NCBI GenBank assembly: GCA_944321185.1
Contig: CALUKH010000013.1
Coordinates: forward strand, 1 to 46,605
Reading direction: 5' to 3'
DNA: 46,605 nucleotides
Source of the DNA: an uncultured Alistipes sp.
GTDB taxonomy: Bacteria; Bacteroidota; Bacteroidia; Bacteroidales; Rikenellaceae
In this document: positions 24,695 to 32,411 of the stretch, in pieces
How positions within the stretch are numbered: position 1 is the first letter of the stretch
Layout of the letters: every line of letters starts with the position of its first letter
Made by a program: the position numbers and the translations under genes
Notes under the pieces: generated by a model
What the model was told of the DNA's origin: nothing
Seen by the model: only the letters and a program-made list of their open reading frames with translations
The model's database searches: none

Positions 24695-25717
24695 ATGCGC
24701 CATATACTTACCCTGCTGCTGTTTGCGGCATTCGCACTCCCGACTCCGGCACTCCTTGCCCGGGAGCTGCCCGCCGCCGACAGCACCAAGATCCTCCCGC
24801 CCCGGAAACCGATTCCCGCGGACAGCGCCAAGGTCCTCGCGGCCTCGAAACTGATTCCCGCCGACAGCACCCGGAAGTTGCCCGCCACGGACAGCGCCAA
24901 GGCCCTCCCGGCCCGGAAAACGGTTTCCGAGAACAGCACAGCCACCACCTCCACGCGGGAACGGCTCGCTGTCGAGAACTCCGACTCGCTCGGCAACAGA
25001 CACGCAAATGTTGAAAACCGGCCGCTGACGATCAACGAGATGCGCAGCCAGCGCGGCCTGACCGATACGCACAACCTCTTTGTTCCGAAGGGTCAGTGGG
25101 TCTTCGGCGGCACGGCTTCGTACTCGACCCACACCAACACGGGCTACCAGTTCCTGGTTGTCGAGGGCATCGACTCGAAGGGTTATACCTTCAAGATCAG
25201 CCCGATGATCGCCTATGCCTTCCACAACAACATGGCGCTGGGCGGACGCTTCATCTACTCGCGCACGCTGCTCAAACTCGACAAGGCCTCGATCAACTTC
25301 GGCGACGAGGATTCGAACGTCAACCTCAACGTGCAGGACTACTACGCCCTGCAGCACTCCTACCAGGTGGCCGCCATCTGGCGTCAGTACATTCCGCTGG
25401 GCCGCAACAAGCGCTTCGCCCTCTTCAACGAAATGTCACTGGCCGGCGGCGGTACCGAGGCCCGTTTCGCCAACGGATCGCCCGTCAAGGGCACCTATCA
25501 GACCGGCTACACCTTCTCGCTGGGTATCTCGCCCGGAATCATCGCCTTCGCCACGAACAACATGGCCGTCGAGGTGAACGTCGGCGTGATGGGTATTACG
25601 TTCGAACACACCGAACAGGTCCACAACCAGGTCAGTGTCGGCGAACGCAACCTGAGCCAGATGAACTTCAAGGTCAATATCTTCTCGATCGGCCTCGGCG
25701 TGGCCTTCTACCTCTAA
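24695..25717 (+). CDS. Outer-membrane beta-barrel protein with a repeated, sequon-rich N-terminal linker
   Basis: 340 residues. The start MRHILTLLLFAAFALPTPALLA is a signal peptide; an ATG at 24665 lies inside the previous gene. Residues about 27-75 form a linker with a 14-residue period (A-D-S-x-K repeated), followed by SENSTATTSTRERL. From about residue 105 (ENRPLTINEMRSQRG) the protein becomes an amphipathic beta-barrel: WVFGGTASYSTH, FKISPMIAYAF, MALGGRFIYSR, ending MNFKVNIFSIGLGVAFYL with a terminal hydrophobic residue as in barrels inserted by BamA. It is paralogous to the next gene. The barrel probably anchors or exports the neighbouring lipoproteins, but that is inference. Confidence 0.75.
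   Translation: MRHILTLLLFAAFALPTPALLARELPAADSTKILPPRKPIPADSAKVLAASKLIPADSTRKLPATDSAKALPARKTVSENSTATTSTRERLAVENSDSLGNRHANVENRPLTINEMRSQRGLTDTHNLFVPKGQWVFGGTASYSTHTNTGYQFLVVEGIDSKGYTFKISPMIAYAFHNNMALGGRFIYSRTLLKLDKASINFGDEDSNVNLNVQDYYALQHSYQVAAIWRQYIPLGRNKRFALFNEMSLAGGGTEARFANGSPVKGTYQTGYTFSLGISPGIIAFATNNMAVEVNVGVMGITFEHTEQVHNQVSVGERNLSQMNFKVNIFSIGLGVAFYL
24773..24898 (+). repeat. 42-bp (14-residue) tandem repeat in the linker of the first barrel gene
   Basis: Three units start at 24773, 24815 and 24857. Units 1 and 2 have the frame x-A-D-S-x-K-x-L-x-x-x-K-x-I; the third starts the same way (PADSTRKL) and continues into another DSAK. The nucleotide repeats are degenerate but clearly in phase. 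Each unit carries a D-S-(T/A) triplet. Confidence 0.75.
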
Positions 25718-25729
25718 ACCCGGAATGAC

Positions 25730-26617
25730 ATGAAACGTATCTTCCACATACTCGCCGCTCTCTGCATCGCGCTCCCGGCCCTGGGCCAGAGCCGCGCCGA
25801 AGCGCCCTTCACGCCGGCTGAAGCCCCCGCGGCCGACAGTCTGTCGTCGCCACGTGCCGAAACCCTGACCGACCCCTCGGTCATCACGCCGAAACAGCAC
25901 TTCCTGCCTACGCGCCGTCGTATCGACCGCGAAATCGACAAGATCAAGTTCGCCTACAAGGGCGAGGTGATCATGGGTCTGACGGCCTCCTACGGCACGC
26001 TCACCAGCGACGACACGGACGTATTGCTCATCCTGGACAACATCAATGCCGACGGTTCGGTGGCCACCATCAAACCCTTCGTCGGATACTTCTACCGCGA
26101 CAACCGCTGTCTGGGTGCCCGATTCGGATACAACTACATGAGCGGTACGATCGACAAGGGCGGAATCTTCGACCTGGGCGAAGCCAACGACATATCGCTC
26201 AACATCCCCTACCTCGATTTCAAGAGCAACAACTACTCGTTCGGAATCTTCCACCGCTCCTATGCCGGTCTCGATCCGAAGGGCCGCTTCGGTCTCTTCG
26301 CCGAGTTCGAACTCTCGGTCTCGACCGGTACGTCGCGCTTCTCCTACGAGTCCGAAGGCAAAATCAAACAAACCTACAGTGACAATACGCAGCTCAAACT
26401 GGCGTTTAATCCGGGAGCGGCGGTCTACATCTTCCCGAATGTCTGCGCGACGCTGTCGTTCGGACTGGGCGGTATCCAGTACACCTCCGTCAACCAGCGG
26501 GACGAACTGGGCAACAAACTCGGCACCCGTGAGGCCTCGAACATGAAGTTCAAACTCAACATCCTGGCCATCAACATCGGTATGACGATCCACATGTGGG
26601 ACAAGAAAAAGCAATAA
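25730..26617 (+). CDS. Outer-membrane beta-barrel protein, paralogue of the preceding gene
   Basis: 295 residues with a signal peptide (MKRIFHILAALCIALPALGQ). A short Pro/Ala linker (APAADSLSSPRAETLTDP) leads to a barrel with EVIMGLTASYGTL, IKPFVGYFYRDNRCLGARFGYNYM and a last strand in MKFKLNILAINIGMTIHMW. The strand order, the GLTASY/GGTASY opening and the (N/K)FK(V/L)NI ending match the gene 12 bp upstream, so this is a tandem duplication. Unlike its neighbour, it has five charged residues (DKKKQ) after the final aromatic strand, which is unusual for the barrel C-terminal signal. Its role is unknown. Confidence 0.72.
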   Translation: MKRIFHILAALCIALPALGQSRAEAPFTPAEAPAADSLSSPRAETLTDPSVITPKQHFLPTRRRIDREIDKIKFAYKGEVIMGLTASYGTLTSDDTDVLLILDNINADGSVATIKPFVGYFYRDNRCLGARFGYNYMSGTIDKGGIFDLGEANDISLNIPYLDFKSNNYSFGIFHRSYAGLDPKGRFGLFAEFELSVSTGTSRFSYESEGKIKQTYSDNTQLKLAFNPGAAVYIFPNVCATLSFGLGGIQYTSVNQRDELGNKLGTREASNMKFKLNILAINIGMTIHMWDKKKQ

Positions 26618-26620
26618 CGC

Positions 26621-28375
26621 ATGAAACGACTTCTCTGCTATCTGCTCGCCGGAGCCATGCTCGCGGGCACGTCGTGCATCACCAACGATATCCCCTACCC
26701 GACGGTCGAGGTGGCCATCAATGACATCAGCGGCGAGGGTTTCTCGCTGACGAACGTCGATCTGACCACCCGTACGGTAAACATCGCGCTGGACGAGGCC
26801 ACCGACATCCGCAACGTCCGCATCGACAAGGTGACCTACGCCGTCACGCCCCACAACACGAACATCGACCGGCAGACGTTCCTCGACAACATCCGCACGT
26901 CGCAGCCCCTGACCGGGACGTTCGACCTGCGCACGCCGCTCTACGTCACCCTGAGCCTCTATCAGGACTACGACTGGCAGATCGTCGCCACGCAGAACAT
27001 CCCGATGAGCTTCCGCGTCGAGGGGCAGATCGGCTCGCCGGAGTTCGACACCGCAAACCGCATCGCCACGGCCTACGTCGCCAAGGATGCCGATCGCAGC
27101 CGGGTGACGATCACCGAACTCAAACTCGGCCCCGCATCGACCGAAAGCGTCACCACGACCTACTCCCCGTCGATCGAGGAGCTGTCGGCACTCGACTACA
27201 GCTCGCCCGATGCCGGCGATCCGACACTCGGCACGCCCCACTTCGTCGACGTAAGCTGCCACGGACGCACCGAACGCTGGTTGCTCTACGTGCTGCCGAC
27301 GGACCGGAGCGTTTCGACGGAGGCCGTCGATGCATGGTCGGGCGTGGTATGGCTCCGCGGATCGGGCATCGCCGGACAGCCCATGGGCTTCCGCTACCGC
27401 GTCGGAACCGAGGGCGAATGGAGCGAAGTGCCCGACGTGAAGATCGTCGACGGCACCTTCTCGGCCGCCTTTGCCGCCGAACCGCTGACCACCTATCAGT
27501 TCAAGTCCTACTGCGGCAGCGACGAGAGCGAACCCACGACCGTCACCACCGAAGGGGTCGAACAGATGCCCAACAGCGGACTGGAGGAGTGGTCCAAACC
27601 GGGCAGTCCGTGGCTGCCGTTCCTCTCCGACGAGGCGGGCAAACCCATCTCCCCGTTCTGGGCCACGGGCAACAACGGCTCGACCACGCTCAGCGACAAG
27701 GACAACGTCACCACCCCCGACGAATCGACAATCCGCCCCGGAACAACGGGTACGAAATCGGCTCGTCTGGCCAGCAAGAAGGTCATCATCAAACTGGCTG
27801 CCGGCAACCTCTTCACGGGTGAATTTGCCACCACGAAGGGTACCAACGGCGTAGTGAACTTCGGACGCCCCTTCACGCTGCGGCCCACGGCCCTGCGCGT
27901 CTGGATGAAATACACGCCCGGCAAGATCAACATGATGGGATCGAATCTCCCGGCCGGCGAGTCGATCCAGACCGGTGATCCAGACAACGGCTCGATCTAC
28001 ATCGCCCTCGGAACCTGGACCAAGGAGAAGTACGGCATGGGGGCCAACGGGGCCGGTGATGATGCGAAAGGCGGCCAGCCGTTCGGTACGGACGACAGTC
28101 CGGTGAGCATCGACACGCGCGACATGAAGACCTTCTTCAACCCCAAGGGCGAGGATGTGGTCGGCTACGGAGCCCGCTTCTTCACGGAGAGTGTCGACGA
28201 CTGGACCCAGATCACCATCCCGATCGAGTACACCTCGACCGACCGCAAACCGACCCATCTGATCGTTGTCTGCTCGGCCTCGCGCTGGGGCGACTACTTC
28301 ATCGGCAGCAGCGAAAGCGTCATGTGGGTCGACGATTTCGAGTTGATCTACACCCCGGTGGCCGACAGCGAATAG
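26621..28375 (+). CDS. PCMD-domain surface lipoprotein
   Basis: 584 residues, lipobox AGTSCIT (Cys19) with acidic Asp soon after. Residues about 25-310 are beta-rich Ig-like modules (VEVAINDISGEGFSLTNVDL; FRVEGQIGSPEFDTAN), which correspond to those often found before PCMD. The PCMD jelly roll fills about residues 314-584: PNSGLEEWSKPGSPW at the start, IKLAAGNLFTG in the middle, MWVDDFELIY at the end. The LAAGNLFTG and VDDF motifs are shared with the DUF4493-PCMD protein. It starts 3 bp after the second barrel gene and ends the operon. Confidence 0.82.
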   Translation: MKRLLCYLLAGAMLAGTSCITNDIPYPTVEVAINDISGEGFSLTNVDLTTRTVNIALDEATDIRNVRIDKVTYAVTPHNTNIDRQTFLDNIRTSQPLTGTFDLRTPLYVTLSLYQDYDWQIVATQNIPMSFRVEGQIGSPEFDTANRIATAYVAKDADRSRVTITELKLGPASTESVTTTYSPSIEELSALDYSSPDAGDPTLGTPHFVDVSCHGRTERWLLYVLPTDRSVSTEAVDAWSGVVWLRGSGIAGQPMGFRYRVGTEGEWSEVPDVKIVDGTFSAAFAAEPLTTYQFKSYCGSDESEPTTVTTEGVEQMPNSGLEEWSKPGSPWLPFLSDEAGKPISPFWATGNNGSTTLSDKDNVTTPDESTIRPGTTGTKSARLASKKVIIKLAAGNLFTGEFATTKGTNGVVNFGRPFTLRPTALRVWMKYTPGKINMMGSNLPAGESIQTGDPDNGSIYIALGTWTKEKYGMGANGAGDDAKGGQPFGTDDSPVSIDTRDMKTFFNPKGEDVVGYGARFFTESVDDWTQITIPIEYTSTDRKPTHLIVVCSASRWGDYFIGSSESVMWVDDFELIYTPVADSE

Positions 28376-28546
28376 CCTGTCGGCCGAGGGGGGGGTGGAA
28401 ACAAGCCGGAAACCGGAGGCCCAACCCGGCCGGCCCATCGGGCATCGCGATGCGCGGCCCGAAAAGCCGAAAACCCGGTCCAGTCCGGATAGACGGAGGC
28501 TGCGAAACAACCCCGACAAAGACTCAAAGCCTCGCTTACACGAAAA
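28376..28546. other. GC-rich gene-free spacer after the surface operon
   Basis: Contains a G8 run (28388-28395), a perfect 12-bp palindrome GCATCGCGATGC (28442-28453) and short CCGG-rich repeats. No gene is visible. The terminator follows directly. Confidence 0.5.
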
Positions 28547-28581
28547 AGAGCGGCGCTTCGGAAATCCGAAGCGCCGCTCTT
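28547..28581. terminator. Bidirectional terminator between the surface operon and the transglycosylase gene
   Basis: A 16-bp perfect stem (28547-28562 with 28565-28580), extendable by one A-T pair, around a 2-nt loop. On the minus strand it is followed by TTTTTCG, a good T tract; on the plus strand by TTCAATTTA. The minus-strand stop codon is 19 bp away. Confidence 0.88.
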
Positions 28582-28599
28582 CAATTTATCTGTCGAGGA

Positions 28600-29292
28600 T
28601 TACCTCCCGGCAATACGACAGTACTTGTCGTAGCGTCCTATCACATCGTTCACATAGGCCAGCGTCTGACGGCTGCCGGTGAAACGTCCGCACTTGACCA
28701 CCTCGTTCTCGTAGTACTCGGGCTGCGACTTGAGGGTCAGATAGCGGGACACCACCTCCCACGAATTGGGATTTTCGCCGTTGAGACGGGCCAGGCGCCG
28801 CGCATCGCTCACATGGCCGATACCTCCGTTGTAGGAGGCCAGCACGATGCTCATGCGGTCCTTCTCAGGGGTCCCCTCCGGAAGGCGGAGGGTCGACTGA
28901 ATCTCCGTCATCAGCTTGTTGGCCAGCCAGACATTGGTTGCGGGGTCCGCGATCCGATCGGTCGGAACCTCGAACTGCCGGGCTACCGAGGGCATGATCT
29001 GCATCAGTCCGCAGGCCCCGCTGCGCGAGGTCAGATCGGGCATGAAGCGCGATTCATGGTAGGCGATGGCGCTCATCAGACGCCAGTCGTGGCCCTCCTC
29101 CTCGCTGATGCGGCGAATCAGGTTGTCATAGGCCGAAATGACATACTTCCCTTCGGCAAGAGGGAGGTAGTCGCTTTCGACCGCTTCGTTCAGCACGTCG
29201 TCCGTCACGGAGGTGCCGAAATGGGCGTTAAAGCCGTAAAATGTCGTAAAAACAGTTAAGAACGCAAACGTTAAAACAGTCTTTTTCAGCAT
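28600..29292 (-). CDS. Lytic transglycosylase (SLT domain, MltF-like)
   Basis: 230 residues. A hydrophobic N-terminus (MLKKTVLTFAFLTVFTTF) suggests export. The SLT domain shows the catalytic Glu80 in AYHESRF, the GLMQIMPSVARQF motif, and the ASYNGGIGHV signature. It cleaves the glycan strands of peptidoglycan to anhydromuropeptides. The domain ends with ENEVVKCGRFTGSRQT, as in the MltF-type C-terminal domain of Bacteroidetes, but the solute-binding domain of E. coli MltF is absent. It follows the porin gene by 44 bp. Confidence 0.9.
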   Translation of the reverse strand: MLKKTVLTFAFLTVFTTFYGFNAHFGTSVTDDVLNEAVESDYLPLAEGKYVISAYDNLIRRISEEEGHDWRLMSAIAYHESRFMPDLTSRSGACGLMQIMPSVARQFEVPTDRIADPATNVWLANKLMTEIQSTLRLPEGTPEKDRMSIVLASYNGGIGHVSDARRLARLNGENPNSWEVVSRYLTLKSQPEYYENEVVKCGRFTGSRQTLAYVNDVIGRYDKYCRIAGR

Positions 29293-29336
29293 AAAAGGTT
29301 GTTTTGCGGGCAGTTCATACCGCGCAGAACAGCACG

Positions 29337-31475
29337 CTAATCATAGAATCCCCACGAGATGCCGATCTTGAACATACCCGGATTGAGCGGGTAGCGGGCT
29401 GCCGAGAAATATTCGCCGTTTCCGAACAGGCCCTTGTTCACATGCTGATACTTCAGAAAGATCCGCATTCTCTTCCACTTGGCCATCACGAAGGCATCCA
29501 CGTAGGGATAATTCCCCACCTCCTCTTCGCGCTGGTTGTAGTACACCGACAGTGCCGGATTGTAGCCCGGAGCATAATAACGCGTATTGTAGCGTCCGTC
29601 CAGTCCGATCTGCAGGCGCAGCACATTGCGCACCACCCAGAACTCGTAGTAATACGAGAGGAAGGCGCTCAAAAGCGGCACGGGTACAACTTCTTGATTC
29701 GTACTCCACTGCAACAATACCCTGTGGTCCAAATGAAGTCCGCCGAGGCGGAAATCCTTGCGGGCATACACGCTCGTGAGGCTTACGCTTCCGTCATGCT
29801 GGGCGACGTTGCTGTCCGACGCATAGTAGATCTTGTCGGTAACGACTCCCTGCCAGGCTCCCGCTTCGAATGCGTAGTCGGGAACCGAAAACTTTACCTC
29901 CAACCGAGTCTCATTCTCCTTGTTCAAAGGAGTGTTCCATATATAATGGTTCGAGAATAGATTCTCCTGCCAGTAGTTCGGCGAGCGCCGCTCCATCGAG
30001 AAGCGGCCTTCGAGAATCAGGGGGTGTCCGCGGAGATAGCCCGTCAGTGCGAGGTGCGCACCGATCGAGAGGTCTCCGCCTCTGTATCCCGACGGGTAGA
30101 ACTTCACGTTCCCGTCCCAGTCGACATACTTCTTTATCTTTCCGCTGACGGATCCGTAGGCGAACCAGCTGGTTTTATTCACCTTCGTATACTTCCCCGT
30201 CAGATAGTTGTTCAGTTCGAACTGCGAGTAGGTGTGCAGGTCGAGGCCGACTCCTGCATCGAGCGTTCCCACCACCCCGTTCCGGTCCCAGGGCTGCGCC
30301 TGCACGAAGACCCGGTTCGAGACGACCCGTTCGTAGATCGAGTCGCGGGTTTCCAGCGGATTGATGTACCAGTTCTTGTAGTAGTTGTACTCCGCCGACA
30401 CGAAATTGCCGTTCTCGTCCCGATGGTCGCGTTCGTTCGTGTAGGGTTCGTTCTTGTCGGTGTAGACCTTGCTCCACGAACTGTACTCGAACGAGTGCCC
30501 GACATAGACGGCCGAAAGCCCCGCCATCGAAAAGTCGCTCTCGGTCAGACGCTGCAACGGAATGCCGTAGGACTGCGTGATGAAGAAGGCGTTGTTGCGG
30601 TAGGTGTTCTGGGCTTCGGCTTCGGCCAGGCGCATCGGCACGCCCGAGGCCATACTGAACGTCGTGTCGGCGATGGCCCACTTTCCGACCACGCCGCCGT
30701 TCTCCTGCTGTTCGATGTGGTTGTTGTAGAAACCCGCATGCACCGAATAGCGGCGCCCCGTATGGCTGACGGCCAGCGAGAGGTTGTGGTTCTTGGTCCG
30801 CGACCAGATGTACTGCCCGCGGGTGCCGCGCGACTTGTAGTCGACGTTGAAGCCGGTCGTCGGGGAGATGTTCTGCGCGACCATGATGCCGAAATTCTCC
30901 TCCCGGTAACGCTTCTGGCCCGACTCCGCGTAGTTCATCCGGATCATCGGCCGCTTCGTGTTGTAGAAGGGCACGTTCTCCATGTTGTAGGTGTACGCGT
31001 AGTAGGGACTCGCAAAACTGAAATCAAAGAACTGCGGTCGCCGGAAATAGTTCAGCGGCAGCGACGTCTGTCCGAGGGCACCCTGGGCGATGTCGCCCAC
31101 ATCCTCCCGATAGAACGGATAGTCGATCCGGTAATCGGTGAGCATCGTGTCCAGAGGAGCGATCTCCACGCGGTTGTAGTCACGTTTGACGTGCCACTTG
31201 AAGTTGTTCAACGCGCGGATCGAGTCGCTGAAAAAGTAGGATTCCAGCGGTTTTCGGATTTTCCGTTCCTTTTTGGTGGTGTCCTGCGGCTGTTGCTGCC
31301 CTTCCTCTTCGGTCTGCTCGTAGGGGTTCGAGCCGTAGAGGTTTCCTCCCTGACCGTTCTGCATGGCCCGTTGCAGGGTGCTCGCATCGAAACTCTGGGC
31401 CCGCAGCACGATCGGTGCGACGGAGAGCATTCCCAGCAGGAGCGTCAGCAGTATCCGGTTCGAAAATCTCGCCAT
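29337..31475 (-). CDS. Putative porin (Porin_10 family)
   Basis: 712 residues. The signal peptide (MARFSNRILLTLLLGMLSVAPIVLRAQ) is followed by a low-complexity Gln/Glu/Lys stretch (about 50-75) and then a large beta-barrel with many aromatic strands (SFASPYYAYTYNMENVPFYN; YEFWVVRNVLRLQIGLDGRY), ending in FKIGISWGFYD. This fits the Bacteroidetes Porin_10 family (PF14121). I start at ATG 31475; a TTG two codons earlier lacks support. It has its own consensus promoter (31499-31530), so it does not depend on pssA. The permeant is unknown. Confidence 0.88.
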   Translation of the reverse strand: MARFSNRILLTLLLGMLSVAPIVLRAQSFDASTLQRAMQNGQGGNLYGSNPYEQTEEEGQQQPQDTTKKERKIRKPLESYFFSDSIRALNNFKWHVKRDYNRVEIAPLDTMLTDYRIDYPFYREDVGDIAQGALGQTSLPLNYFRRPQFFDFSFASPYYAYTYNMENVPFYNTKRPMIRMNYAESGQKRYREENFGIMVAQNISPTTGFNVDYKSRGTRGQYIWSRTKNHNLSLAVSHTGRRYSVHAGFYNNHIEQQENGGVVGKWAIADTTFSMASGVPMRLAEAEAQNTYRNNAFFITQSYGIPLQRLTESDFSMAGLSAVYVGHSFEYSSWSKVYTDKNEPYTNERDHRDENGNFVSAEYNYYKNWYINPLETRDSIYERVVSNRVFVQAQPWDRNGVVGTLDAGVGLDLHTYSQFELNNYLTGKYTKVNKTSWFAYGSVSGKIKKYVDWDGNVKFYPSGYRGGDLSIGAHLALTGYLRGHPLILEGRFSMERRSPNYWQENLFSNHYIWNTPLNKENETRLEVKFSVPDYAFEAGAWQGVVTDKIYYASDSNVAQHDGSVSLTSVYARKDFRLGGLHLDHRVLLQWSTNQEVVPVPLLSAFLSYYYEFWVVRNVLRLQIGLDGRYNTRYYAPGYNPALSVYYNQREEEVGNYPYVDAFVMAKWKRMRIFLKYQHVNKGLFGNGEYFSAARYPLNPGMFKIGISWGFYD

Positions 31476-31498
31476 AGCCAAAGAGCGGAAATCCGCGG

Positions 31499-31530
31499 CA
31501 AAGGTAATTAAAATTTTTTAATTATGCAAA
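31499..31530 (-). promoter_or_regulatory. Consensus promoter for the Porin_10 gene
   Basis: Minus strand: -33 TTTG (plus 31527-31530), 20 bp A/T-rich spacer, -7 TACCTTTG (plus 31499-31506), 23 nt before the ATG. Both elements fit perfectly. Confidence 0.85.
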
Positions 31531-31542
31531 TCCGGCTTTCTT

Positions 31543-32256
31543 TCAGTCGTTTGAATTCCGGCGGAGGCCCCAGCGGATCGCCGAAATGAGGATGTAAAGG
31601 ATGACGATGGCCGGAATGGAGTAGAGCCGAAGCACGGCGATCATCACCACGCACAAGGTCAGAAAGAGGTAGCGGATGGCGTTTCCGCGCCAGCCGAAGC
31701 CGCGGAATTTGAGCGAGAACATCCGCACGGGGGAGATCAGCAGCCAGGCCATGGCCGGCACGATCCAGATGAGCATCTGCCCGCCGAAATCGAAGCCCGT
31801 CCGTGCGGAGATCATACCCAGCGAGACGAAGAAGAGCGCATTGGCCGGGGTGGGCAGTCCGCAAAACTCCTCGTGCTGCGACTCGTCGATGTTGAACTTC
31901 GCCAGACGCAGCGCCGAGAAGGCCGCCATGGCGAAGCTGACGAAGGCATAGACGCAGTGCAGCAGGAACTGCTCCTCACCCATCGAACGGGTGGTCATGA
32001 CGTAGACCACCGCCGCGGGAACGAACCCGAAGGAGATCATGTCGGCCAACGAATCGAGCTGCACGCCGATGGGTGAACTCTGGCGGAGCAGGCGCGCCGC
32101 AAAACCGTCGAAAAAGTCGAAGACGGCAGCCAGCACCACGAACCAGAAGGCCCATTCGAGGTTGCCGTAGACCAGCGCCGAAAGCGCCGCGAAGGTGCCG
32201 CACAGCAGGTTCGAGAGCGTCAACAGATTGGGAATGGTGAAGAATCTGATTTTCAT
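31543..32256 (-). CDS. pssA: CDP-diacylglycerol-serine O-phosphatidyltransferase
   Basis: 237 residues, six or more membrane helices. The CDP-alcohol phosphatidyltransferase signature DGx2ARx8Gx3Dx3D is complete, from FFDGFAARLLRQ to GVQLDSLAD (about residues 48-70). It makes phosphatidylserine, the precursor of phosphatidylethanolamine, in the inner membrane. The start MKIRFFTIPNLLTLSNLLCG is typical of the type II enzyme; an in-frame start 17 codons upstream is possible but gives an uncharacteristic tail. It is divergent from manC, with facing promoter elements between them. A decarboxylase gene (psd), often adjacent, is not present. Confidence 0.92.
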   Translation of the reverse strand: MKIRFFTIPNLLTLSNLLCGTFAALSALVYGNLEWAFWFVVLAAVFDFFDGFAARLLRQSSPIGVQLDSLADMISFGFVPAAVVYVMTTRSMGEEQFLLHCVYAFVSFAMAAFSALRLAKFNIDESQHEEFCGLPTPANALFFVSLGMISARTGFDFGGQMLIWIVPAMAWLLISPVRMFSLKFRGFGWRGNAIRYLFLTLCVVMIAVLRLYSIPAIVILYILISAIRWGLRRNSND

Positions 32257-32357
32257 GGCCCGTATGGTTTTCATCATCCCGGCAGACGTCACGAAGGGTG
32301 CGCGCACGAACCCCCGGATTTTCGATGCCCGGACGAAATTTAACTTCCGACAGGCGG

Positions 32358-32365
32358 CAAAGTTA
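32358..32365 (-). promoter_or_regulatory. Candidate -7 element for pssA
   Basis: TAACTTTG on the minus strand fits TAnnTTTG. The best -33 match is TTCG 21 bp further upstream (32387-32390). The 5' untranslated region would be about 95 nt. Confidence 0.45.
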
Positions 32366-32377
32366 CTAAAATATTTT

Positions 32378-32385
32378 TATCTTTG
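32378..32385 (+). promoter_or_regulatory. Candidate -7 element for manC
   Basis: TATCTTTG fits TAnnTTTG exactly and lies 26 nt before the manC ATG. No TTTG-like -33 element is visible at 19-21 bp. Confidence 0.5.
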
Positions 32386-32411
32386 TCGAAGTTAACTCCA
32401 TATAATAACTT

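Noticed and set aside
28388-28395. G8 run as a phase-variation switch
   Set aside because: It lies after the stop codon of the last operon gene and not in a promoter or coding frame of any neighbour.
28442-28453. 12-bp palindrome GCATCGCGATGC as an operator
   Set aside because: It is placed downstream of convergent genes, with no promoter nearby; such GC-rich palindromes are frequent by chance here.
25436-28519. A 1,000-codon minus-strand open frame across the barrel and PCMD genes
   Set aside because: Same GC-driven antisense pattern; it crosses three real genes and the terminator region.
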